In this document: positions 30,026 to 37,312 of the stretch, one piece after another
Numbering within the stretch: position 1 is the stretch's first letter
Layout of the letters: the number at the start of each line of letters is the position of its first letter
NCBI GenBank assembly: GCA_040902195.1
Contig: JBBDXS010000017.1
Span: 28,389-92,388 of the forward strand
Origin: JBBDXS01 sp040902195
GTDB lineage: Bacteria; Chloroflexota; Dehalococcoidia; DSTF01; RBG-16-68-14
Direction: 5' to 3'
Length of the DNA stretch: 64,000 nucleotides
Notes under the pieces: generated by a model
Database searches by the model: none
What the model was told of the DNA's origin: nothing
The model's input: only the letters and a program-made list of their open reading frames with translations
Program-made: the position numbers and the translations under genes

Positions 30026-30040
30026 GGACTTTAAATGACC
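30026..30040. promoter_or_regulatory. Imperfect palindrome upstream of suf promoter, candidate operator
   Basis: GGACTTTAAATGACC is a near-palindrome (GG-C-TT-AA-G-CC symmetric positions) lying 8 bp upstream of the -35. It could bind SufR or an activator. It does not match the operator consensus I know from cyanobacteria. Confidence 0.35.
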
Positions 30041-30102
30041 TTTTGTGTATAAACCTGCATCTTAGGAGCGGCTTCGACTCTGGCACAACGAAGGAAGGTC
30101 CG

Positions 30103-30915
30103 CTAGCCGCCAGCCCGAATCGCGTTCACCCGATCGAGTAGCGCCGGCAGCGCTTCGCCGGAGGGCGCGCGCAGGACGGCGGCGCAGACGTCCGAGTACG
30201 GGGTGGCCTGCGGGTTGATCTCGATCAGGCGGCCGCCGTGCCGGTAGACGATCGCCGGGTACTCCGCCGCCGGGTAGACGACCGCCGACGTGCCGATCAG
30301 CAGGACCGCGTCGGCGAGCTGCGCCTGGCGGCTGCACTCCTCAAGCGCGTCCTGGGGGATCGGCTCGCCGAACATGACGGTGTCGCCCTTAACGAGGCCT
30401 CCGCAGTCCGGGCAGCGCGGCGGCACCTCCCCGGAGCGAAAGTCCTCGCGCGGCCAGCGGCGGGTGCACTCGATGCAGCGCTGCTTCGTGCGATTGCCGT
30501 GGATCTCCGTGATACGGGTCGAGCCGGCGAGCTGGTGCAGGTTATCGATGTTCTGGGTAATGACGTGCTGTAGGATGCCCTCGCGCTCCATGTCCGCGAG
30601 CGCCATGTGCCCCGCGTTCGGCCGGGCGGCTTCGATCGCCGCGGAGAACTCACCCATCTTCTCCTGCTCCGCGAGGCGGTCGGCCCACCACCGCGCCGGG
30701 TCCTCGAGGAAGCGCTGGTAGCCGTCCATCGGCGGCTCTCCGTGCTTGTCCCAGAGGCCGTCACCGCCGCGGAACGTCGGTATGCCGGACTCCTTCGACA
30801 TGCCCGCGCCGACGAGCGCGATGACGTAGGACGCCTCCGCGACGATGCGCGCGGCGGTATCGAGCTGCGTGTCGAGGCCGGCCTCGTTCCCTTCGCTTCG
30901 CTCGAGGGCAGGCAT
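30103..30915 (-). CDS. Sir2-family NAD-dependent protein deacylase (sirtuin)
   Basis: The 270-residue sirtuin has VGAGMSKESGIPTFRG (NAD-binding, with a substitution in the usual GAGxSxxSGIPxFR), TQNIDNLHQLAG, the catalytic histidine in EIHGNRTKQ, and zinc ligands CIEC and CPDC. GTSAVVYPAA and IEINPQATP complete it. It would remove acyl groups from lysines. The first ten residues (MPALERSEGN) are translated from a dispersed repeat. A -10 box lies 9 nt before the ATG. Confidence 0.92.
   Translation of the reverse strand: MPALERSEGNEAGLDTQLDTAARIVAEASYVIALVGAGMSKESGIPTFRGGDGLWDKHGEPPMDGYQRFLEDPARWWADRLAEQEKMGEFSAAIEAARPNAGHMALADMEREGILQHVITQNIDNLHQLAGSTRITEIHGNRTKQRCIECTRRWPREDFRSGEVPPRCPDCGGLVKGDTVMFGEPIPQDALEECSRQAQLADAVLLIGTSAVVYPAAEYPAIVYRHGGRLIEINPQATPYSDVCAAVLRAPSGEALPALLDRVNAIRAGG
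30890..30913. repeat. Dispersed repeat family A at sir2 start
   Basis: CCCTTCGCTTCGCTCGAGGG is a variant of the family A element. It overlaps the first codons of the sirtuin gene on the opposite strand. Confidence 0.6.
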
Positions 30916-30924
30916 GGCGGAACG

Positions 30925-30934
30925 ATCATAGCAA
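30925..30934 (-). promoter_or_regulatory. Extended -10 promoter of sir2, leaderless type
   Basis: On the minus strand TTGCTATGAT reads as TGC plus TATGAT (30925-30930), an extended -10. The ATG follows after 9 nt. No convincing -35 is seen. The same TGCTATGAT stands before glgA and mcmB. Confidence 0.55.
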
Positions 30935-31078
30935 AAACGCGTCGCGCGCCTTCGTAGGTTAGGCTGGGAACGCAGACAGCCAACGACACAGGGGGTGCCA
31001 GCCGAGCAGAATTGCCCGGTGTCGAATGCGCTGCGGGGAGCCTGGAGATCCCGCTGCAAGCGGAGCTGGCGTAGAACG

Positions 31079-32377
31079 TCAGGGGCAGTGATGCCCAAAT
31101 TGGAAGGCAACGCCGAAAATATCGGCAAAGAGATCGATCGTGCCGTTCGGCGGGCCCATGTCCCAAACATCCGCGCCCAGCGGGGGAGAGGTGCGGTCGT
31201 AGTCGATGTGATACCCGGCCTCATCGGCGGGCGGTGTGAGCGCCGCCGCGATGCGTTCCTCCTCCGTCTCGGGTACTGTCCCAGTCGAGCCGTAGCGCTG
31301 CGCAACCGCAAAGATGTCGCCGAAGAGATCTGTGGTGCCATTCCTCTCCCAGCCAGCGGGGTTCGATAAGGGGTGCGTCCACACGTCGTAGATGTCCCAG
31401 AAATGGTCTACGTCGCGATTACCGCCTAGCTCTGGGTTCGTTCCGAGCTCGCGCTGGTTTGTACAGCCGTCGCCGTCCGTGTCGAGAGTCGAGTCCGGGC
31501 CGTAACAGTGAATGTCGATCGTGTCCGCGACCGGGATAGGGCTACCGGGATCGACTTCCGGAACAAGCATGGTAGCCGAGGTCGCTGCGGGCACTATTTC
31601 GCCGGTGTCCAACAGCACGAGTGCGCCGAGCCGATTGTCGTCCGTATACGCCGGCATGCTGAGCGTAAAGTAATCGTCAACGTTGGAGCAGTTCATGGTC
31701 AGCTCCAGTAGCGTCCCTTCAAACGTGCTCACCGGCGGCATGATATAGAACGTTGATGCTCCTAAGGTGATGAGGCCTTCGTTCCCCGTTGGGAAGGCAG
31801 GAGCACGAACCCCGACTCCAACGTCAGGCCACACAAACTCATCTAGGGTGGCCGGCGGCTTATAGATCAACGGGCCGTACGCGATCTGGGACTGCAACGA
31901 GACGTAGCCCTGCGTCGGCGCGTCGTCGATGTCGACGTGCAGTGTAAACGACGTGCCACTGGCAAAGACGCAATAGTCAGGGTCACTCTGGCCACTGCAT
32001 GCGCCGCTGCCCGCGGCCGAAAACGTCATCGTAGGGGACGGCGGGTTCTCGAGCGGCGGCGTGCCGCCGTCAGGCTCTGCGGGCGTGTCCTGGCAGGCCG
32101 TGACGTCTCCGAAGTCGTAGAGGGGCTGAAACACATCTTGGAATAGACCAATGATGCCGTCGCTGTCCATATCGACCGCTGAAGGCGCGGGCGGGACATC
32201 CTGGCCGAAGTAGGTCTGGGAGATGAAGTGATCACGCATCGTGACTGTGCCATCGCCATCGATGTCTGTACAGGGCATGGCGTGCGTTGCAATCACGGCG
32301 TCGCGTGGCGCAGACAAGAGCACAGCCGCGAACATGAGCAAGAGTGCCAGAGCCAGGAGAGGAAGCTTCATCGCCAC
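31079..32377 (-). CDS. Exported protein with dockerin/EF-hand-like calcium repeats
   Basis: The 432-residue protein has a signal peptide (hydrophobic residues about 5-22). Two calcium-loop units follow (DIDGDGTVTMRDHF, DMDSDGIIGLFQDVF), then a cohesin-like or beta-rich middle region (about residues 115-270). Another loop is DTDGDGCTNQREL, and two C-terminal repeats are of the form GTTDLFGDIFAVAQRYG and GTIDLFADIFGVAFQFG. The last repeats look like degenerate dockerin halves. It is probably a cell-surface or secreted protein with no enzyme domain I can recognise. GTG 32377 or ATG 32371 may be the start. Confidence 0.75.
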   Translation of the reverse strand: MAMKLPLLALALLLMFAAVLLSAPRDAVIATHAMPCTDIDGDGTVTMRDHFISQTYFGQDVPPAPSAVDMDSDGIIGLFQDVFQPLYDFGDVTACQDTPAEPDGGTPPLENPPSPTMTFSAAGSGACSGQSDPDYCVFASGTSFTLHVDIDDAPTQGYVSLQSQIAYGPLIYKPPATLDEFVWPDVGVGVRAPAFPTGNEGLITLGASTFYIMPPVSTFEGTLLELTMNCSNVDDYFTLSMPAYTDDNRLGALVLLDTGEIVPAATSATMLVPEVDPGSPIPVADTIDIHCYGPDSTLDTDGDGCTNQRELGTNPELGGNRDVDHFWDIYDVWTHPLSNPAGWERNGTTDLFGDIFAVAQRYGSTGTVPETEEERIAAALTPPADEAGYHIDYDRTSPPLGADVWDMGPPNGTIDLFADIFGVAFQFGHHCP

Positions 32378-32519
32378 CGATCTCTCCTCAGTGAGACAAC
32401 CGGCCTAGGTTACCGCCACGAGAGAGGCCCGTCAAGTCTGAACCTAACTCTGCTCGCTTCTTACTGCGCCTCCCGGACGCGCCGTTCGTGCACGCCCGGG
32501 AGGCGCCGCTCGATCTCGC

Positions 32520-33413
32520 TCACGATGGCTGCCCGCCTTCCGGCACGGGCTCCTCCATGCGCTGCCTGAGCGCCTGCTCGACACGCCGCCGCGCGAGCAG
32601 CCCGCGTCCCGGCGCGAAGACCAGCGCTGCGGCGAAGAGCGACGACGCGACGAGGACGATCGCCCCGCCCGTCGCCACGTCGGCGTAATACGACACGTAC
32701 AGGCCGATGACGGACGATGAGACGGCCAGCGCAATGGCGATGAAGATGATGTGGTGCATGCGCCGCGCCAGCAGGCTCGCCGTGGCCGCCGGCGTAACCA
32801 GCATCGCGATTACGAGGACGATGCCGACGACCTGCAGCGCGACGACCGTCGACAGCGCCACCAGTGCCATCAGCCCGTACTCCATCGCGCGCGTCGGCAC
32901 GCCCGCCGCTTCGGCCACGGTCGCGTCGTACGCCGTGAAGAGCAGCTCCTTATAGAACAGCGTGATGACCGCGACGACGAACGCGCCGATGCCGGTCATC
33001 AGCCAGAGATCATTCCAGCTCACGCCCAGCACGTTGCCGAACACGTAGCTGAACAGATCGACCGTGTAGTTGTCGCGCCGGCTGACGATGACGATGCCCA
33101 GGGCGAATGCGCCGACGAACAGCACGCCGATCGCGGTATCGAACCGTAAGCGGCCGCGCTGCGAGATGAAGGCGATGCCCAGCGCGGTCACGACCGCCGC
33201 GACGACGGCGCCCAGGTAGATCGACACGCCGAGCGCGAACGCCCCCGCCACGCCCGCGAACGACGCGTGCGCAAGCGCGTCGCCGACGAAGGCCATCCCC
33301 CGCACGACGACGAACGAGCCGACGACGGCGCTCACGATACCGACGACTGCGACGGCCAGCAGCGCGCGCTGCATGAACTCGTACTGCAACGGATCGGTGA
33401 GCCAATCAACCAT
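32520..33413 (-). CDS. znuB: Zinc ABC transporter permease ZnuB
   Basis: This 297-residue ABC-3 family permease has about eight hydrophobic helices. Typical segments are GMAFVGDALAHASFAGVAGA near the N-terminus and LVIAMLVTPAATASLLARRM near the middle. ATG 33413 overlaps the znuC stop by 8 bp. A further ATG at 33440 is less likely. The C-terminus is charged (RRRVEQALRQRMEEP). Operon and Zur control point to zinc, though manganese transporters share the fold. Confidence 0.92.
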   Translation of the reverse strand: MVDWLTDPLQYEFMQRALLAVAVVGIVSAVVGSFVVVRGMAFVGDALAHASFAGVAGAFALGVSIYLGAVVAAVVTALGIAFISQRGRLRFDTAIGVLFVGAFALGIVIVSRRDNYTVDLFSYVFGNVLGVSWNDLWLMTGIGAFVVAVITLFYKELLFTAYDATVAEAAGVPTRAMEYGLMALVALSTVVALQVVGIVLVIAMLVTPAATASLLARRMHHIIFIAIALAVSSSVIGLYVSYYADVATGGAIVLVASSLFAAALVFAPGRGLLARRRVEQALRQRMEEPVPEGGQPS

Positions 33414-34179
33414 GGCCGTGGTGCCCCACATAGACGCCACCTTCGGCAGGGAGCAGCAGCAGGTGCTCCGCGAAGGCCTCGCTCAGGTTTTCGGTGTTCA
33501 GCACCTCCGCCGTCGCGCCGAACGCGATGAGGCGCTTGTTGATCAGCAGCGTGTAGTCGAAGCAGGCGGCGATGCACGAAAGGTCGTGCGTCGCGACGAG
33601 CAGCGTCTTACCCAGGTCGCGGAGGCGCTCGAACAGCGACAGCAGCTCGTGCTCCGTCGTCGCATCGAGGCCGCCCATCGGCTCATCGAGAAGCAGGAGG
33701 TCGGCCTCCTGCGCGAGCGCGCGCGCGATCAGCATCCGCCGCTGCTGCCCGCCCGAGAGCTCCCCGATCTGACGTCTCGCGAGCGGCTCGAGACCGACCT
33801 GGCGCAGCGCTGTCGCGACCGCGTCGCGGTCGGCGGCCGAAGGCCGGCGCAGGAGGCCGATGCGACCGTAACGCCCCATCATCACGACGTCCGCGACGGT
33901 GGCCGGGAACCCCCAGTCGACCAGCTCCGCTTGTGGCGCGTACCCAAGACGCGCGCGATGGCCGTCGAGCTTTTCGCCGCACACCTCGATGCGCCCGCGC
34001 CAGGGACGCACGAGACCGAGCACCGCCTTCAGTAGCGTCGATTTGCCGGAGCCGTTCGGCCCGGCGAGCCCGGCGAGCGAACCCGCCGGCAGATCGAACG
34101 AGATCGCCTCGATCGCCGGGCGGCCGTCGTAGCCGGCCCAGACGTCCTGCACGGAGAGCGCCGGCGCGCTACCCGCCAC
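33406..34179 (-). CDS. znuC: Zinc ABC transporter ATP-binding protein ZnuC
   Basis: This 257-residue ATPase has Walker [15 protein letters not shown], the signature LSGGQQRRMLIARAL, and Walker B LLLLDEPMGGLDA followed by the H-loop VATHDLSC. It overlaps znuA by 11 bp and znuB by 8 bp. The C-terminus ends in His residues (VYVGHHGHG) that might bind metal. Confidence 0.94.
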   Translation of the reverse strand: MAGSAPALSVQDVWAGYDGRPAIEAISFDLPAGSLAGLAGPNGSGKSTLLKAVLGLVRPWRGRIEVCGEKLDGHRARLGYAPQAELVDWGFPATVADVVMMGRYGRIGLLRRPSAADRDAVATALRQVGLEPLARRQIGELSGGQQRRMLIARALAQEADLLLLDEPMGGLDATTEHELLSLFERLRDLGKTLLVATHDLSCIAACFDYTLLINKRLIAFGATAEVLNTENLSEAFAEHLLLLPAEGGVYVGHHGHG

Positions 34180-35110
34180 CGAGCCCCTCCTGCAGTTGCC
34201 GGATGTCGTACTCGATCAGGCTGAAATACGAGTCGACGCCGTCCGCGTACGCGTCGCTCAGCAGATCGAGCACGCGCACGCCCGCCTCGCCCGCGGCCCG
34301 CTCGAGGATCTCCGCATTGAATTGCGGCTCCTTGAAGACGGCGGGCACGCCCTGGGACACGATCGTATCGGTGAGGTCCGCGACATCTTGCGCGCTCGGC
34401 TCCTGGCCGGGCGATGGCACGACGACGCCGGCGATCTCGAGTCCGTAGCGTTTCGCGAGATACGGATACGCGTCGTGGAATGTGACGAGCTTGCGGCGCT
34501 CTTGCGGGATCGCCAGCACGGCTGCCTCCATCTCGCGGTCGAGATCGCCCAAACGCTCGAGGTACGCGTGCGCGTTCGCTTCGTACGTCGCGCGGCCTGC
34601 GGGATCGATCGCGATCAACTCGTCCCGAATGCGCTCGACATACTGGGCCCCGAGACGAACATCGAGCCAGAGATGGGGATTGCTACCCTCCGGGGCCTCT
34701 TCGCCTTCCTCGGGCGTGTACTCCTCGTCGTCCTGGATCACGGGGAGGCCATCGGACAGCCTGATCACCGGACCTCCGGCATTGTTGGTGATCACGTCCT
34801 CGATGCCAGCCTCCAGACCGAGGCCGTTGATGAAGACGATGTCGGCGTCCGCGACGTCCGCGACGCGGCTGGGCGCCAGCTCGAACGTGTGCGGGTCGGC
34901 GCCGGACGGCAGCAGCGCGTCAACGTCGACACGCTCGGCCCCCACGTTCCGCACCATGTCGGCGAAGATCTCGAGGCTGGTAACGACGCGCGGCCCACCG
35001 TCCGAGCCGCCACCGTCACTCCCATCATCGCTGCAGGCCGCCAGAAGCAACGCCAGCGCGACCGCGCTGATACTTAGTATCAGCGCCGCCCAAGAAAAGA
35101 GACGCTTCAT
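34169..35110 (-). CDS. znuA: Zinc ABC transporter substrate-binding lipoprotein ZnuA
   Basis: This 313-residue cluster A-I solute-binding protein has a lipobox LLAAC and a Gly/Ser/Asp linker. Metal-ligand histidines are visible in DPHTFELAPS, NPHLWLDV and VTFHDAYPYLAKRYG. The loop before the second histidine, which is His-rich in many ZnuA, is here acidic (DDEEYTPEEGEEAPEG). The start overlaps the zur stop (ATGA). A perfect palindrome resembling a Zur box lies within codons 9-16. Confidence 0.93.
   Translation of the reverse strand: MKRLFSWAALILSISAVALALLLAACSDDGSDGGGSDGGPRVVTSLEIFADMVRNVGAERVDVDALLPSGADPHTFELAPSRVADVADADIVFINGLGLEAGIEDVITNNAGGPVIRLSDGLPVIQDDEEYTPEEGEEAPEGSNPHLWLDVRLGAQYVERIRDELIAIDPAGRATYEANAHAYLERLGDLDREMEAAVLAIPQERRKLVTFHDAYPYLAKRYGLEIAGVVVPSPGQEPSAQDVADLTDTIVSQGVPAVFKEPQFNAEILERAAGEAGVRVLDLLSDAYADGVDSYFSLIEYDIRQLQEGLGGG
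35068..35082. promoter_or_regulatory. Zur-box-like operator inside znuA
   Basis: TGATACTTAGTATCA is a perfect palindrome, and its symmetry extends to 23 bp (35064-35086). It differs at two symmetric positions from the TGATAAT-N-ATTATCA Zur box known in other bacteria. It shares 13 of 15 bases with the element on the zur promoter. Confidence 0.75.
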
Positions 35111-35541
35111 ACCTTAACCCCCGCCTTCTCCAGAATGCGGCACGAAGCGCACCGGCCGTACACCTCCAGCCAGTGGCCTTCGATCTCGTATTCGGTCGCC
35201 TGCGAAAGCTGGTCGACGATCGACGACACGTCGCAGTTCGCGAAGTCCTCGACGCGGCCGCAGGAGCGGCAGACCAGGTGGTGGTGATGCCCCCGCGCGC
35301 TCAATCGATAGTGCCGGCTGCCATCCTCCATCAGGACGCGGCAGACGACGTTGAGGTCCTGCAGCAACTTCATCGTGCGGAACACCGTCGCGCGGCCGAC
35401 ACCCCTCGTGCTGTGGAGCACGTCATCGACGGTAAAGTGCGCCGGAGCGGCAGCGAGCGCCTGGAGCACGCGCCGGCGGCTGCCGGTGATGCGATGTCCC
35501 CGTAGCTCCAGGCGCTGGATGATGAGGTCGAGGTCTGACAT
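35107..35541 (-). CDS. zur: Fur-family zinc uptake regulator
   Basis: The 144-residue Fur-family repressor has an N-terminal winged helix (HRITGSRRRVLQALA to GRATVFRTMKLLQ). The metal sites are HHHHLVCRSCGRV and the late GRCASCRIL, giving the structural Cys4 zinc site and the His-rich sensor site. First gene of zur-znuA-znuC-znuB, which assigns it as Zur. ATG 35541 is chosen because the promoter -10 lies 13 nt upstream of it. An operator overlaps the start, implying autoregulation. Confidence 0.93.
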   Translation of the reverse strand: MSDLDLIIQRLELRGHRITGSRRRVLQALAAAPAHFTVDDVLHSTRGVGRATVFRTMKLLQDLNVVCRVLMEDGSRHYRLSARGHHHHLVCRSCGRVEDFANCDVSSIVDQLSQATEYEIEGHWLEVYGRCASCRILEKAGVKV

Positions 35542-35555
35542 GAGACTAGGTATCA
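35541..35555. promoter_or_regulatory. Zur-box-like operator at zur start site
   Basis: On the minus strand TGATACCTAGTCTCA directly follows the -10 box and touches the ATG. It matches the perfect palindrome in znuA at 13 of 15 positions. Binding here would cover the transcription start and block the operon. Confidence 0.75.
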
Positions 35556-35583
35556 ATATAGTAGAGCGAGAGGTGGCTGTCAA
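35555..35583 (-). promoter_or_regulatory. Promoter of zur-znuACB operon
   Basis: TTGACA (35578-35583), a 17-nt spacer and TATATT (35555-35560) match the sigma70 consensus closely. The start site should be near 35548, about 7 nt before the ATG, with no room for a ribosome binding site. Confidence 0.88.
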
Positions 35584-35624
35584 CAAAGGGACCCGGGCTT
35601 GGAACTCGACTCGCCTCGCCTCCA

Positions 35625-35653
35625 TTGACGACCTTTCATGGCGGTAGTACCCT
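35625..35653 (+). promoter_or_regulatory. Promoter of the RCC1 protein gene
   Basis: TTGACG (35625-35630), a 17-nt spacer and TACCCT (35648-35653) lie 21 nt before ATG 35675. The gap contains GGGGGCGGGG as a possible ribosome binding site. Confidence 0.55.
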
Positions 35654-35674
35654 CTTGCTCTCTGGGGGCGGGGA

Positions 35675-36946
35675 ATGAAGCCTGCGGCTCTTCTTGTACT
35701 TATCGCCGTGGCTGCGATGGCCGCGCTGTCGTCCGCCCGCAGCGCGTCGGCCTCGGGCATCGTCGCCATTACGGCAAGCGGCTCGCACGTCTGCCTGCTC
35801 AACACGAGCGGCGGCGTCCAGTGCTTCGGGCGCGCATCGGCGGGCGCTAATGGAGACGGGACGACGGAGGACCGAGCAACTCCGGTCGATGTCGTAGGCC
35901 TGCAGAGCGGCATTAGACAGGTGATCGCGGGCGGCGAGCACACGTGCGCGATCACGGACGCGGGCGGCGCAAAGTGCTGGGGCTGGAACTTCCCGGGCGA
36001 GGTGGGCGACGGCACGAACACGATGCGCCTGACACCCGTCAACGTCCTCGGCCTTTCATCCGGCGTCGTCTCGATGACGACGGGACGCCATACGAGTTGC
36101 GCTCTTCTCACGATGACGGGCGTGAAGTGCTGGGGGTTCAACTCCAACGGCCAGGTCGGAGACGGCACGATCACGAACAGGAACGTCCCCACCAATGTGG
36201 TCGGCCTGGCCAACGGCGTCGCTTCGATCGGCGGTCGTAGGTTTCATATCTGCGCAGTCATGCAGGACGGGTCACTGAAGTGTTGGGGCAGCAACGTTGT
36301 AGGCGAACTCGGCGACGGCACCTTTATCGACCGATCGACGCCCGTCGACGTTCAGGGTCTCGGCACGCAGGTCACAGCCGTCGCGGGGGGCGACCACCAC
36401 ACCTGCGCGATCACGGTCTCCGGCGGCCTGAAGTGCTGGGGAGCGAACAGCGCGGGGCAGCTCGGTGACGGAGAAGTCTGCGGCGCAGCGTGCGCCAGCC
36501 CGGCCGATGCGCTCGTCGGTGGGACAGTCACCCAGGTCGCAGCTGGCGCGCAGTTCTCTTGCGTGCTGCTCGAGGACGGCGACGTACAGTGCTGGGGCGC
36601 AGGCTTCGGGGGCAACACTCCGGCCTTTGTGGCCGGACTGGACGGGCCCGTCAAGATGATCGCAGCCACCCGCTTTTTCGCCTGCGCACTCACAGAGGCT
36701 GGCTCCGTTCAGTGCTGGGGCGCTTTGTATACCGACACGCCCGCGACCATCGTCGAGGCGGGAACAAAGCCTACGCCAACTCCGGCACAACCCACACCAC
36801 CCTCCGTCGGCGGCGTGTCTTTCCCGCCGCCCGCAGATGATGTGCGGGAAAGCCGCACTCCGACACTGCTGACCGGCTCGCTCGCGGCAGTCGCCCTTGC
36901 GGGGTTTGAGCTGTTCCGGCGGCGCCGCGCGAGACGCCCCCGCTAG
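35675..36946 (+). CDS. Cell-surface RCC1-repeat beta-propeller protein
   Basis: The 423-residue protein has a signal peptide (residues about 1-25). At least seven RCC1/BNR-like repeats follow, each with the pattern HTCAIT-x-GG-x-KCWG and GQLGDGT-x-x-x-R-x-TPV. A Pro/Thr-rich linker (PTPTPAQPTPPS) leads to a C-terminal hydrophobic helix (about residues 395-412) and a basic tail (FRRRRARRPR), which would anchor it in the membrane. Each repeat has paired cysteines. The ligand is unknown. Confidence 0.87.
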   Translation: MKPAALLVLIAVAAMAALSSARSASASGIVAITASGSHVCLLNTSGGVQCFGRASAGANGDGTTEDRATPVDVVGLQSGIRQVIAGGEHTCAITDAGGAKCWGWNFPGEVGDGTNTMRLTPVNVLGLSSGVVSMTTGRHTSCALLTMTGVKCWGFNSNGQVGDGTITNRNVPTNVVGLANGVASIGGRRFHICAVMQDGSLKCWGSNVVGELGDGTFIDRSTPVDVQGLGTQVTAVAGGDHHTCAITVSGGLKCWGANSAGQLGDGEVCGAACASPADALVGGTVTQVAAGAQFSCVLLEDGDVQCWGAGFGGNTPAFVAGLDGPVKMIAATRFFACALTEAGSVQCWGALYTDTPATIVEAGTKPTPTPAQPTPPSVGGVSFPPPADDVRESRTPTLLTGSLAAVALAGFELFRRRRARRPR

Positions 36947-37312
36947 AAACCTTCGATGACTGCCCCAAAGTCCAGATCGGTCTCGCGAGCCGCTGGCCTC
37001 AGCAGGCCCTCCCGTCACTCTAAGCCCCGCAGGACGGGGTCTTACAGCTGATAGCTGACAGCTGATAGCCCGCCCACCCGATGCCACCTCCGCCTTCGCG
37101 CTCTCTCCCATCTCCCGTAAGCTCGCGACATGGAACTGCTCATGACGATTGCCCTCGAGCGCAGCGAAGGGATGCACCGCCGGCGGAAGCACTGTGATCC
37201 AGCGCACACAGATCTTTTCGCCATAAATCGGTGCGCACAGATTCAGAAGCCTACCGAAAAAAATAAAAGTGCGCAGAAAGTCGGTCGCGGAAGGGAGGAG
37301 ACGAGAGTGCCG
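36947..37312. other. Intergenic region with degenerate repeats, no gene seen
   Basis: This 366-bp gap lies between two convergent genes. It contains a family D repeat (CAGCTGATAGCTGACAGCTG, 37047-37070) and a family A repeat (CCCTCGAGCGCAGCGAAGGG, 37152-37171). I see no conserved open frame, clear terminator or promoter. An AT-rich patch (CGAAAAAAATAAAAG, about 37255-37269) may serve as the T-tract of a terminator for the M3 peptidase gene on the minus strand. Confidence 0.5.

Noticed and set aside
30916..31341. Upstream extension of sir2
   Set aside because: The extension overlaps the end of the dockerin-like gene and has no conserved pattern. A promoter -10 lies 9 nt before ATG 30915.
35542..36213. 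Upstream extension of zur
   Set aside because: It covers the zur promoter and the RCC1 gene on the other strand. The Fur domain begins at 35541.
36947..37312. A gene starting around 37130 on the plus strand running over the M3 peptidase
   Set aside because: It is antisense to a clear HEAGH peptidase gene and has only arginine-rich low-complexity sequence.
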